Source: Nissolia schottii (lineage: Eukaryota > Streptophyta > Magnoliopsida > Fabales > Fabaceae). Taken from it: 64,000 nucleotides of DNA. Made by a program: the position numbers and the translations under genes. Positions 10,218 through 21,812 of the stretch are shown piece after piece. The notes below the pieces were generated by a model. The model saw nothing but the letters and a program-made list of their open reading frames with translations. It was not told where the DNA came from and ran no database searches. Within the stretch, counting starts at the first letter, position 1. Each line of letters starts with the position of its first letter. Location: contig QANU01102951.1 in NCBI GenBank assembly GCA_003254905.1, positions 283,682 to 347,681 on the forward strand, read 5' to 3'.

Positions 10218-11045
10218 CTAGTAGCTGAAGATGTTAAGAAGGGAAACTCTTGTTCTAATGAGTTGCCTCGAGAGGTGTTCGACTCCTACTTCTAGATCCT
10301 GAATGCAGATATCCATGTTTTCTGTGTAGCCGAGAAAATTCTCAGCAGATAAAGTCTTGTTGTGACTGATGAGGGATTGCAGAGCTGCATCCACCTTTAC
10401 AAACTCATTTGGGTCGCATTCTTGAGAGTCGCAGGCCACTCTTGCAGGCTGCATCAATTTGGAGACTATTGACCATCTGTTCTTCTTTGATTGTCCCTTG
10501 GCGTCAGAGATAAACAACAACAAAGATTCCAATGATCTCAAAGTAACTGTTTCTGCTTCTTTCACGAAGCTAAGCATCGAAAAAGTCTCGCTGTCAATGG
10601 CTTTTATCCCTTTCAAGTTGCATAAGGCCTTTTGAATAGCCTTCTTGATCTTCCTCCTAGTTGCCAAGTATTGTCCACCCTCAACGGCGAATCCAGCATC
10701 AGCACCCCTCCTTCTAATAACTGATTGAATCTCATGCATGCATTCTTTCGATTGCGATAGGCAATCTTGTACTACGCCGCAAATATCAAGAAGCCTCAGT
10801 GACCCTTCTAGCAAGTCATCAACCACTTTGCCACTGCATTCTTGTGCCAAGGCCTTTTGAGTGGTTGGCAATTGGAGCAACTTGTCAGCACATTCATGCA
10901 AATCGTGCAAGCCAATCAGATTTTGGCTAATTGAAGATGATGAGAAAGAGGTTGTGGCTGCTTCAGAGTCCTTCAATCTCTTGAGATGTTCTTGGAATTG
11001 TGATGCAAGGGGGTGAGCTGCCGAGGGAAAACTGTTGCAGCGAAT
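10218..11045 (-). pseudogene. DUF241 copy that lost its start codon
   Basis: The body of the gene is open from RCNSFPSAAHPLASQF (about 11045) to the C-terminal RVSLLNIFSY at 10218, with all family blocks present. Compared with the paralogues at 7514 and 12571, about 70 bp containing METITKSSMH and the end of the 5' leader is missing. The CGAAT of the early coding region joins directly to TTTTGGAATTGTGAG of the leader. The frame has no upstream ATG. The first in-frame ATG is at 10976 (MKDSEAATTS), which would give 252 residues lacking the conserved N-terminal segment. The TATA-like element at 11085-11094 remains. It may therefore be expressed as a short protein or be a young pseudogene; no internal stop is present. 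Confidence 0.7.
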
Positions 11046-11084
11046 ATGTTTTGGAATTGTGAGTTTTTGTTGTTTGCTTCTTCT

Positions 11085-11094
11085 GCATATATAG
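11085..11094 (-). promoter_or_regulatory. TATA-like element of the 10218 locus
   Basis: CTATATATGC on minus matches the paralogue at 13505-13514. The 70-bp leader deletion puts it only about 40 bases from the first coding-homologous codon. Confidence 0.45.
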
Positions 11095-11254
11095 CAAATG
11101 AATTGAGGGAGACAAGTTGTAATTTTTTTTCCTTAGATGTTCCAAAATGAGGAAGCAATTATAGCATCTTGATTTGAATCTCAGATCTATAATTGTATTG
11201 TTTACTTCAGTGCTTACTACTCACCATGCCTCCCAACTCACTTTCAAATTTTTT

Positions 11255-11350
11255 AGCTTTGGAAATCACATGGTTCTTGAAAAATGGTATCTTTTCTGGT
11301 TGCTGATATTAAAAAAATATTCAAACTTTGTTCATGCATGCATTGGAATA
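11255..11350. promoter_or_regulatory. Conserved upstream block of the DUF241 array (copy 2)
   Basis: Second copy of the block described at 8555, with the same order of short motifs and a duplicated CATG near its end. Confidence 0.4.
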
Positions 11351-12097
11351 GGAGCTTTTGTATGGAGGTGGTGGAGCTGTTTATATTCTTTAAATAACAC
11401 TCAGTCTACAAATTTGTCTGCTCAATTAAGGGCAAGAAGAATCTTCACCTTCATACATGGAACATGCAAGGGTGTAAATGTGCTGAAAAGTAAACTGCTT
11501 GGAAGAAAAATATGCAATTCTATGACATGTACATTAAAATTTATTATTTCCTAAGTGGAAGAGATTAATTATTCCCTAGATCCTTATTCATTTTCTTTTG
11601 GTCAAGTCACACACACTGTTGCAGATCAGAAAGCATGTAGAATATAATTAAGGGTTTGTTTAGTACTTGTTTCTCTTTGAATCATGGAGCAGTTTTTGAC
11701 TTGCATTTTCACGGTAATTGTTTGAAGAAATGGTTGAATTGACAAAAGCAAGCAACATCAAATAAATGTCTACTAGCTGCAGCTTCTGTCTACATAAAGA
11801 GAAAATAGGTGTTCACAGTTTCACAATTTGAGATTCTCTTTAAAGAATCTGTGGTGTCTGTTGAAGGGTCATCATCATCAACTAATTCAAATGGAGTCTA
11901 GTCTTGTTCAAATACAAAAGCTGGAGTTGTGCAAAAACAAGGCAAATTGGAAGATGACATGGTGACTATAATTTGATCCTCAGATAGTATATATTAAGTA
12001 CATAATAAGATCTAATCACATTTTTGTACAACTGTGAGACACACACAGGGAAAATTGGATTTGGGTGTTCATAATCATCAACTGGTTTTTCTTTTAC
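11351..12097. other. Duplicated intergenic segment
   Basis: No gene. Homologous to 8651-9366 with small insertions and deletions; part of the duplication module. Confidence 0.5.
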
Positions 12098-12318
12098 TAG
12101 TGATTGAAGATGTTGAGAAGGGAGACTCTAGTTCTAACTAGTTGTCTTGAGAGGTGATCTACTCCTTCTTCAAGATCCTGAATGCACATCTCCAAATTTT
12201 CCGTATTGCTTCAAAAACTTTCAGTAGAAGAAGGCTTGTGATTGAGGAGAGATTACAAGGCTGCATCCGCCTTTTCAAATTCATTTGTATCTGATGCTTG
12301 AGAGTCACATTCCACTCT
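12098..12318 (-). pseudogene. DUF241 C-terminal fragment
   Basis: About 73 codons matching the C-terminal end of the 9367-9965 copy, from RVECDSQASDTNEFEK to RVSLLNIFNH and TAG. Two in-frame stops interrupt it: TAA after DAAL and TGA after STESF. The N-terminal side joins abruptly at about 12319 to DNA matching 7300 and 10020. It is therefore the remnant of the same gene position as the 9367 pseudogene, shortened further. Confidence 0.8.
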
Positions 12319-12570
12319 AAATCACGATTTCAAAGCAAGCACAATTCTGATAGAGACAAACATTTCCAATAGGAAAAATAAAACTGACAGATGAGATGTG
12401 AAGGGAACTTAGTAATGAGGGAAAAGAAACAGAGATAGAGAAGCTATATTTTGAACCTCAGATAGTATTTTATATGTTGTAACAGATCAAAATTGATTCA
12501 TATTGATTAATGTACAATTGTGGGACAAAATTTTCATTTGGGTGTCTATCTACATTTTGTTTCTCTCTAA

Positions 12571-13425
12571 CTAGTGGCTGAAGATGTTAAGAAGGGAAAC
12601 TCTTGTTCTAATGAGTTGCCTAGAGAGGCGTTCGACTCCTACTTCTAGATCCTGAATGCAGATCTCCATATTTTCCATTTGGCTGAGAAAATTCTCAGTA
12701 GATAAAGTCTTGTGACTGATGAGGGATTGCAGAGCTGCATCCACCTTGACAAATTCATTTGTGTCACATTCTTGAGAGTCGCATGCCACTCTTGCAGGCT
12801 GCATCAAGTTGGAGACTATTGACCATCTGTTCTTCTTCGTTTGTCCCTTGGAGTCAGAGATAAACAGCAACAAAGATTCTAATGATCTCAAAGTAACTGC
12901 ATCTGCATCTTTCACGATGCTAAGCATCGAAAAAGTACTGTTCTCAATGGCTTTTATCCCTTTCAAGTTGCATAAAGCCTTTTGAATAGCCTTCTTGATC
13001 TTCCTCCTCGTTGCCAAGTATTTTCCACCCTCAATGGCGAATCCAGTATCAGGACCCCTCCTTCTAATAACTGATTGAATCTCACGCATGCATTCTTTCG
13101 ATTGTGAGAGGCAATCTTGTGCTACGGCGCAAATATCAAGAATCCTCACTGACCCTTCTAGCAAGTCATCAACCAATTTGCCACTGCATTCTTGTGCCAA
13201 GGCCTTTTGAGTGGTTGGCAATTGGAGCAACTTGTCAACACATTCATGCAAATCCTGCAAACCAATAAGATTTTGGCTTACTGAAGATGATGAAAAAGAG
13301 GTTGTGGCAGCTTCGGAATCTTTCAATCTCTGCAAATTCTCTTGGAATTGTGATGCAAAGGGGTGAGGTGCAGAGGGGAAACTGTTGCAGCGAATGTGCA
13401 TAGAGCTCTTTGTGATTGTTTCCAT
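12571..13425 (-). CDS. DUF241 family protein, 284 aa
   Basis: Complete intronless DUF241 gene, nearly identical to 7514-8368 and of equal length. The start at 13423-13425 (METITKSS) is preferred over the upstream in-frame ATG at 13578, because the extra 51 codons would cross the TATA element. Blocks in order: RCNSFPSAPHPFASQF, serine-rich linker, LHECVDKLLQLP, LLEGSVRILDIC, IRRRGPDTGF, KIKKAIQKALCNLKG, VTLRSLESLLLFIS, DSQECDTNEFVKVDAAL, RVSLLNIFSH. Substitutions relative to its sister are scattered and conservative, which suggests it still codes for a protein. Function of the family is unknown. Confidence 0.9.
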   Translation of the reverse strand: METITKSSMHIRCNSFPSAPHPFASQFQENLQRLKDSEAATTSFSSSSVSQNLIGLQDLHECVDKLLQLPTTQKALAQECSGKLVDDLLEGSVRILDICAVAQDCLSQSKECMREIQSVIRRRGPDTGFAIEGGKYLATRRKIKKAIQKALCNLKGIKAIENSTFSMLSIVKDADAVTLRSLESLLLFISDSKGQTKKNRWSIVSNLMQPARVACDSQECDTNEFVKVDAALQSLISHKTLSTENFLSQMENMEICIQDLEVGVERLSRQLIRTRVSLLNIFSH

Positions 13426-13504
13426 TTTCTCTTGTGAGACAAGACAAAAGACGAAATGCACAATTTGTTTTTGGAATTGTGAGTTTTGGTGGTTTGCTTC
13501 TTCT

Positions 13505-13514
13505 GCATATATAG
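13505..13514 (-). promoter_or_regulatory. TATA box candidate of the 12571-13425 gene
   Basis: CTATATATGC on minus lies about 85 bases upstream of the ATG, in the conserved CATTTACTATATATGCAGAAG-type context also seen at 8449 and 11085. Confidence 0.5.
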
Positions 13515-13679
13515 TAAATGAATTGAGGGAGACAAGTGGAAATTCATTTTTCTTAGATGTTCCAAAATGAGGAAGCAATTATAGCATCGTGATCCGAATC
13601 TCAAGATCTGCAATGGCGTGGTTTACTTATGTGCTTCCTACCTATCAGGCTTCCCAACTCACCTTCGAAGTATTTAACT

Positions 13680-13760
13680 TCGAAAATCACATGGTTCTTG
13701 AAAAATGGTATCTTTCCAATTTTCTGATATAAAAAATTCAAACTTTGTTCATACATGCAT
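13680..13760. promoter_or_regulatory. Conserved upstream block of the DUF241 array (copy 3)
   Basis: Third copy of the block described at 8555, upstream of the 13425 start. The duplicated segment then continues to about 13930, where Copia sequence begins. Confidence 0.4.
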
Positions 13761-13974
13761 TGGAATTAGAGCTTTTGTCTGCTCAATTATGGGCAAGAAG
13801 AATCTTCAGCTTCATGTATGAAACATGCAAGGGTGTAAATGTAGACAACAATATTATACTTAACACCATGCAAAATGTGCCGAAAAGGAAATTTCTTGGA
13901 AGTAAAATATGCAATTCTATGAGATGAGTATGCAACGTGCTCATTAAATATGCTTTGTTCTCAGTTTTCTAATT

Positions 13975-16420
13975 CAAAACATTGTGAATGAAGCTGTATA
14001 TTTCCTGTTTGATATCGTCATGGAGAAAAGCATTTTTGACATCAAATTACCGAAGGGACCAACCTTGCGAGGCAGCAATAGCAAGAATTGTGCGAACCGT
14101 TGTCATTTTGGCTACGGGAGCAAATGTTTCCTCATTGTCAATACCATACTCTTGTTTATGTCCCAAGGCAACTAATCGAGCCTTGCAACGCTCCAAAGAC
14201 CCATCGGATCGAAGCTTGACCGAGTACACCCATTAACACCCAATGGGTTTGACATTAGTTGGACATGTAACAATGTCCCATGTGTGATTTTCCTGAAGTG
14301 CTTTAAGCTCCTCCTGCATTACTCTTTGCCAACACTCCTGTTTGGCTGCATGCGAATAACAAGAGGGAATCAAAATAGTGGACAGATTAGTAGAACAAGA
14401 GATATACCGTTCAAGAGGACGAGAGACTCGGGTTGACCGTCTTGGGATGGGCAGTAGCAATTGGACTTGCGGCTGTATCAACGGGTAGAGATGAAGAATG
14501 CCTTTGATATACAAAGTCAGGCTTTAACCTTTGGACTACAATGGAAATATCATCCAAATTTGGAAGAATAGCAACTTCAGGTGGTGAGCTATCATCAGTT
14601 GGAAAGAAATTCTTATTCTCAAATAAAATGGAATTTCGAGAGATGCGAATTCTTTTATTGCCAGGATCATAACAAGCAAAACCTTTGTGACTAGCGTTGT
14701 AACCCATAAATGCACATTTAACAGATTGAGCAGACAACTTGTGGCGTTCATGAGTAGGCAAGTGAACATAACACACACAACCAAACGTATACAAATGCTT
14801 GTAATCAGGATATTGATGATACAGACGAAAGTAAGGAGATTCAAAATTCAAGGCCTGAGAAGGCATTCTATTACCCAAAATTTAGGCGGAACTGAAGATT
14901 CAAGTAACAAAGTGCGAACCACATCCAAAAGATGACGATTTTTCCATTCTGCCAAGCCATTTTGTTGCGGTGTATATGAACAACAACGCTGAGAAAGAAT
15001 ACCTTTTTGAGTTAAGAACTCATGAAATTCATTAGACATATATTCTCCACCAGAATCTGATCGAAGAACCATAATAACAATAGCAAACTGAGTTTCAACA
15101 TAGGCCAGAAATTTTTTAAACACTCTAAGCACTTTAGATTTTGAGTGAAGGAAATAAATCCATGTCAATCTGTTGTAGTCATCAATAAATATGACAAAGT
15201 ATTTATATTGTGCATGAGAAACAACAGGAAAAATCCCCCAAACATCACTATGAATAACATCAAAGCATTTTGTAGCACGAGTACCAGTAATTGGGAAAGG
15301 AAGAACTTTACTCTTTCCTAACTTACAAGTAGAACAATCAAAAGAAAGACGAGAGTGTGATATCTTATCAGATTCTCCTAATAAACCAGAGTTGAACAAG
15401 TGTGACAAAATAACTGAATTAGGATGTCCCAATCGTTTATGCCGCCCTTCACTTTTATTGGCAACTGAAGAAGACAAAGCAACAGGAGTTGGAGCGGAAA
15501 TATGCAAAGGAAAGAGTCGTCCAACTATAAGCCCCTTCGCGAACACTGTCCCTAACACTTGATCCTGCACAGAACAACCATCACAAGAAAAATGCACATC
15601 ATAGTTATTCTCTACCAATTGCCCAACAGAAGATTATGCGAGAGTCCCGGAGATTCAAGAACATTGTTGAAAATAGGAGTGATGTCTCCAATATCAGAGA
15701 TAGGAATAATATTGCCATCAACAACCTGGATATGTTCAGAACCATGATATGGATGAACATTTTGAAGCAAATTATTTGAAGTGGTAATATGATTAGATGC
15801 TGCAGAATCAATTAGCCAATTAAGATGTGGTTTCTGAAAGACCTTAATTTACCTTGAAGCCTTAAGGCTGAGATAATCATTTGTTGTACCATTTCAGGAG
15901 TAAGAAGCACAGGTAAGGCACATTTGCAGACTGGCCACTATAGGAAGTTGCCATATTTGCTTGAACAACAACAGATTGTGGATTTTGGGGCCGAATGGAA
16001 CACTCTTTGATGATATGTCCTGGCTTTTTGCAGTAATTACAGAATTTCCTAGTAAAAAAAGCAAGCAGCAATATGTGCATAGTTTTGACAAGTAAAACAT
16101 TTAATTGTACTCAGGTCCCTACCTCTACCTTTTGCTTGCGCAGCAAAAGCCACTTGTGGAGCGGTCACCGTGTCTTGACTGAGAAGACGCTGTTCTTCAC
16201 GAAGCAACTTAGCAAAACGTGTATCCAAGGTACGTAGGAAGAGAATCACGACTCATGAAATTGGAACGGAACGAACTGTCTCCAACTGCTTACTGGTCTC
16301 ATGTACCTCCAACACAGCAGGAATAGATTCTTTGGGAACCGAAGCAGAAACAATTATATGATCCTGAAAATCAGAATATATAACACTCTTGAATGGACAA
16401 GTTGCCCTGAGTGTAATTAG
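13975..16420 (-). mobile_element. Decayed Ty1/Copia retrotransposon, internal region without LTRs
   Basis: Gag-pol remains can be followed on minus. The gag tail (16049-16249) leads to a CCHC zinc knuckle (CNYCKKPGHIIKEC, about 16000-16050). A protease remnant has DSAAS near 15790-15830, where DSGA is usual. 14848-15618 carries the gag-pre-integrase zinc motif (HKRLGHPN and CSTCKLGK) and the integrase core (DVIHSDVW, LRSDSGGEY, QQNGLAEWKNR). The integrase tail is shifted into another frame at 14411-14878. A reverse-transcriptase start follows ([21 protein letters not shown], then FDVKNAFLH). In-frame stops occur before WVYSVK and after GWSLR, with frameshifts near 14860 and 16080. Sequence stops just after the first RT motif; no LTR is recognisable at either side. 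Confidence 0.9.
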
Positions 16421-18817
16421 CTATCTCACACTCTAGCTGAAATCTTCTTGCTCAATTTCTTTGGCTATACACCTTCTTATTCAAAGATGAAGAACAATGT
16501 GTTGATCACAAGATCCAGTGATCTGCTTGTCTTGAAGGTTTTTGTAAATATGACATCTTTGTAATCTTTATTTTTGCTTTACATGTCTTCAATAAGGCAA
16601 TATGTCATGCATGCTATTCATTAACTTAAAAAAAAAATTAACATAAAAGAAAATTAAGTGAAAAAATAATGACGTTAAATTAAATTTAGCTACGGAGAAT
16701 GTCGGAGATCTAGAAGAAAGCACTAGAATGGACTCACGTGATTTCAGGTTAATTTCATAAGGAAAAGCAATGTTGTTATTAAACTAGACAAAACATGAAA
16801 GAGAAGATATATATACTAACAGATTTCAAAATATACTTTTAAGGTAGAAGAAGACAATACGGAGAAGGTATATGACACTGAACTAAGTTTCTTCTTTTAC
16901 GCTTGCGTCATTTCAAACCCTAAACTTATAGTACGTTTAAGAAGTGAGAAATGGTAATTTCCTCACTCACAACGCAACAAAAAAGAAATGAGAAATAGTG
17001 ATTTCCTCTTCTTCTTCACGTTATTTCATAGATTAAAGTATTAGGTTTCACCAAAAAAAATTATGGATGAACAAGGCGTCATTACTTACCTATTTAAAGT
17101 CCTTGTCCCCAAGTTTTATACCAATTGTTCATGGACCTGTCTTTGTTGTTTGTTGCACCACATTAACATATGCAGCAGTAGTTTGATAATAAGTATAGTC
17201 ACTAAAGTGTTTAATTGTCACAAACATAGACTCGTGTTACCATGTGATGCATTGTAGATTCTCAGCCAAAGAGTTTAATCTCCTTAATCTTAAATTTTAA
17301 CACAAAAAATTATAGTATGCAAAAATGAAAAATATTTATATATATAATATAAAAAATAAAAAATAATTAATTAATTATAAACGTTAATTCTTAACTCGTC
17401 CATTTGTATCTAGTACCACACCCTTTTTCACAATGACACCAATTTTTTTTTATTCACTTTTTTTTTAACTATAAAAATCAATCACTTATATTGGTGAAAA
17501 GGAGGAACAATTTATGCACAACATTGTCAAGTCTGCTTGTAATTTTGCTTTACATTTCCCGAGTAAGGCAATGCGCCATTCACATTACTAATTCACCTAA
17601 AAAAAATTAAAACTAAAAAATTAAGTGAAAAAATCATATGAATTATTAAATCTGATATGCAAAACTAGGGAAAAAGAAAACAACTCGTCGCCGTTGATTT
17701 TAATTGTCATAATTGTGGGCCCATGCATTTCCATATCATGCATGGTAGATTCCCATGAAGGTAAAAAGTTATAGTATAAAAAAATTAAAAATTTTATATA
17801 AAATAAAGAATAAAATAATAAATCATTAATTATATACGCTAATTCTTACCTCATTCCTTCGTACTCTGTACTCTTTTCCTTTTTGCAATGACGTTGAAAA
17901 CAGTTATTTGAGTCTAACTATTGTGTCAAGGTTTACATGGTGTCAACTTACCAACCGGCCATCATTCATCATCAACAAATCAAATTATTACTTAAGAGTT
18001 TATAAACGTTCTAATTGTCTTGAATGTTGTATTGTAAATATATAGTTTGTCCAATTGTTAATTTTGCTTCAAATGTCCTTAGTTAGAGTTACTTGACCCT
18101 GCCCATAGATGGGTGTTATTGAGGCTATCACCTCCTTACCAGGATCTTAATCTCATCCCTGTGGATGATAGATTGTAGCATGGGGAGGAAATAAGGGAGG
18201 CCCAACCCATGCTCAAGTTTGGACGAAGAGGAAGAATTATTTAATGAGTAGAGTAATGCATCAAGGGGTTTGAGAGTGACAGGACATGAAAGGATAAAAA
18301 TATAATGTTTCCAATCTTCTTTGAATTTGTTTTTGCTATTAGTTGTATCGATCCGGTTAATAATATACCTTTTATTTTTCGGTATGGTCAAGAGAGTACC
18401 CTAACACACACTCATACATTATATTATAGTGTTTAATTGTCTCAAACAAGAGCTCATGTGTTACGAAGCATAGGATATGAATTTTAACAAATCCTGAATT
18501 TTTAAATTTTAAGACAAAATTTTAGTACAAAAAATGAAAAATATATAATGAAATAATTATATTATAAATCGTTAAATATAAATTTTGATTTACATCATTC
18601 ATTCGTACTCTGTACTCTGTACTCTGTCTTACATCTTGATCAAAAACTTCAAGACAATGAATTTATTAGTTCTCCCACGTATATTCACCTCACTTAGTCC
18701 ATGGTAAGTATTTTTCTACCCTCTGACTTGAATCCTTAATATTCAACTTATGTAGAATTATGTGTTAATTTCTGTTTTCTCACCAAAGAGTAAAATGTAA
18801 AATTGGGAAAGAAGTGA
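16421..18817. repeat. Three diverged copies of an AT-rich spacer repeat
   Basis: Blocks at about 16560-17410, 17540-17880 and 18420-18650 share the same ordered motifs. These are a TTTACAT...AAGGCAAT segment, an AATTAAGTGAAAAA segment, a TAATTGTC...CATG segment, an A/T-rich stretch, and a closing CGTACTCTGTACTC-like segment that is itself repeated at 18604-18625. No gene is seen. They look like an old tandem duplication of intergenic DNA with later indels. Confidence 0.55.
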
Positions 18818-18826
18818 GATATAGAG

Positions 18827-19396
18827 CAAGGTTGTCAAACTTGAGAGTTTACGTAAACTCGTGGAGTCTCAGCAAACTCGAATCGTAAACTCGTATGAGT
18901 TTACGTACGTAAAAAAATATGTTATAAGCAATATAATTAAGAACTAAAGTTGATTAAATATTGTATTTATAATTGAAATTGAATAATATTAACTTTAAAT
19001 TAAATTAATGAAAGAAATATCATAAATACATCTTAATGCATGACACTTAATGGTTATGTCATGTTTTATTCAGTATCTGTATTATTTTATAGTTCAATAA
19101 AACATGGCTCAATTATGATAAATATATGAAATTAGCTAAATAAACTCAATATATATTATCTAATATAAACAAAGTTAGGTAAGTATCTAACAAAGTTATA
19201 AAATTTGTACATTTTGAGGTAAACTCGTAAATTTTTAGGTAGATTTTAACTAGTAAACTTGCTAGTAGAATCGAGAGGTTACTTAAACTCATACGGGTTT
19301 ACTAAAAAAAAGTTTACATAAGTGTTAACTCGTTTTGTGTAGTAAAATTGTAAACTCATAAGAGTTTATGAGTTAACTCGAGAGTTTAATAACCAT
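18827..19396. mobile_element. Non-autonomous Mutator-like MITE with 9-bp target duplication
   Basis: A 570-bp element is flanked by the perfect 9-bp direct repeat GATATAGAG (18818-18826 and 19397-19405). Its ends are inverted relative to each other: the left reads GGTTGTCAAACTTGAGAGTT and the right, reversed, GGTTATTAAACTCTCGAGTT. Inside, the motif family GTAAACTCGT / GAGTTTACG recurs many times near both ends. No coding capacity is seen. The target size points to the Mutator superfamily. Confidence 0.8.
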
Positions 19397-19487
19397 GATA
19401 TAGAGTACTAGAATTGCGACATATCAAAATATCTAATATATGTTTATATCTTTTTTCTTTTAATCAGAAAACAAATATTTCCTTTCC

Positions 19488-20235
19488 CTAGTGGTTGAAG
19501 ATGTTGAGAAGGGAAACTCTTGTTCTAATTAGTTGCCTTGTAAGGCATTCAAATCCTGCTTCTAGATCCTGAATGCACATCTACAAACTTTTCAAATGGT
19601 TCTGAAACTCAATGGATGAAGTCTTGTGATTTATGTGAGACTTCAAAGCTGCATCCACCATTTCAAATTCACTCATGTCACATTCAACCTATTAGGCTAC
19701 ATCATCATCTTTGAGAGGATTTACCACTGGCTTGGTTGTCCCATAAACAACAACAAAGATTCTAATGACCTCACGGTAACTACTTCTGCTTCTTTCAAGA
19801 TAGTAATTATCGAAGCAGCTATGAGCTACTTCTTGAATCCTTTCAAGTTTTCTAAGGCCTTTTGAATTGGCTTCTCGATATGCATCCTAGATGCCATGTA
19901 TTTGCCAACCTTGGTTGTGAATCCTGTTTCGGCATCTCTTCTCCTGCGAATAACTGACACGAATTCGCGAATGTTCTCCTTCCTAGGCAATCTTGAGCCG
20001 TGCTACAAATATCCAAGAGCCTCAGAGTTCATCACTACATTCTCCTGCCAAGGCTTGTTGAGTATTTGGCAATTGAAGAAGCTTGTCAATGCACTCATGC
20101 AAATCTTGCAAACCACTGAGTTTTCTATCTATTGAAGATGTGGCCTCAGAATCCTTCCATCTGCTATACAAAAGGGTGCGGAGCAGATTGCAAGTTGTTG
20201 CTGCGAAGATGAAGAGATATTTTTGTGTTTGTTCT
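19488..20235 (-). pseudogene. Degenerate DUF241 pseudogene
   Basis: Homology to DUF241 runs the full length on minus, from the C-terminal RVSLLNIFNH equivalent (TAG at 19488-19490) to the remains of the N-terminus near 20235. It is broken by several frameshifts and deletions, including loss of part of the LLEGSL region and of the VTLRSLES-QPKR region. No ATG is found at the expected start. It is closer to the 7.5-13.4 kb clade than to the 21.8 kb gene. It is probably much older than the other broken copies. Confidence 0.8.
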
Positions 20236-20320
20236 TCTCAAAAGAGAGGTATCTAGCTTGGAGATCAAAATTGAAAAGTAAAAGTTGTTCTGAACACACA
20301 ATAGTATTTTGGTATGTGCT

Positions 20321-20323
<3 letters not shown>

Positions 20324-20361
<38 letters not shown>
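20324..20361. repeat. AT dinucleotide repeat at gap edge
   Basis: A run of TA units ends at the N gap, so the repeat probably caused the assembly break. Confidence 0.9.
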
Positions 20362-20586
20362 NNNNNNNNNNNNNNNNNNNNNNNNNNNNNNNNNNNNNNN
20401 NNNNNNNNNNNNNNNNNNNNNNNNNNNNNNNNNNNNNNNNNNNNNNNNNNNNNNNNNNNNNNNNNNNNNNNNNNNNNNNNNNNNNNNNNNNNNNNNNNNN
20501 NNNNNNNNNNNNNNNNNNNNNNNNNNNNNNNNNNNNNNNNNNNNNNNNNNNNNNNNNNNNNNNNNNNNNNNNNNNNNNNNNNNNNN
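20362..20586. other. Assembly gap, 225 N
   Basis: Undetermined bases between an AT repeat and a poly-A run. The ORFs that span it are not real. Confidence 1.
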
Positions 20587-21812
20587 AAAAAAAAAAAAAC
20601 TCAAAACTGTGAACTTCAAGAGAGCATGACATTGGAGTGAACATTGGAATCAGATCTTTTGTCTGGAGGAAAAGAAGCATATGGTTTATTAAGTCATTAG
20701 AAAAAAGGGGTATCTCTTCGTCTTCACACATATATGGTTGGTTATCTAGATGGATGGCGATGTTTATGCAGTGTTCCCAACTCATACCAATTAATTTTGT
20801 GCTGTTTATGTAAATGCATGTAGCTGATGATGGCTTAATCAACTACAGAAAATTGTAATACTAAACATCATGTTGACATTTTTTATAATTCCTTGTCTTA
20901 TTTATAGCAGTGTATGACTCATCTGAACGTGGAATCAATTATTTATTTATTGATTTTGCGCGTGCAAGTGCGTAAGGAAAATGATTAGAATATTTGCAAC
21001 TAGCTTTCAATCCCTCTGGTTTTGCAGATATGAAGGGATTCAGCAGGTGGAGAGGACAGTGAGATTGTGTGGTGTGTATCTTAAAAGGAAAGAGACATGA
21101 AAATGCTTTTCTTATAGATCCCACACAATTGTTTGCATGTGTGGTTAAAATCTTTTCAATCATTATTTTATTCACAAGCATGAAAACTTTTTGAGTCCCT
21201 CATTTTTTTTTTGTGTGTCTGTGTACACATAATTTCTAGAATAGGAAATGTGTAAATGAGGTACTTGTAATACCATGAAGTGAGGTGAGAATGTAAGTCA
21301 CCTCATCTAAAAGAAAAAACAATAGAAATATACCCTCAACCTCAAGTATGATGATAAAACAGTAAAATTATAAAGAGCTGGAAAATTTGAAAATGGAAGT
21401 CACACTTCCATTCTGTTCATCTAATAAAAATGGGCAGTCAAATGTATGAGGTTGCCACATAGTGGAATTTGGGGAGGATAGATGTACACAGTCTTACCCT
21501 CGCAAACGGAGAGACTGCTTCCAAGATTTGTAATCGTAACCTCCAGGTAACAAGGCAACAACTTTACCACTTTGCCTCACCCTCTTTTTATCTAATACAT
21601 TAAAGAAAATAGATATATTTGGAGATAACTTTATTTTTTCCCTATCTTTATAAGAGTATTTAAGCTTGCAAGATGGTCACGAGAATTGTATCTACAATAG
21701 TATATCAATATCATTTCATAAACATGTATCATCAACATAATTGTTACATTCTCTGCAATTGTGTACGAGCTGCTAATATGTTACAAAATTTTGATACTCA
21801 TCATTCAATACA
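20587..21812. other. Spacer, no gene seen
   Basis: Intergenic. A segment at 20755-20835 (TGTTTATGCAGTGTTCCCA) resembles 3505-3545, both upstream of DUF241 loci, so it is duplicated flank. Nothing else is recognised. Confidence 0.4.

Noticed and set aside
20129-20842. ORFs spanning the 20362-20586 gap
   Set aside because: They consist mostly of undetermined bases and dinucleotide repeat.
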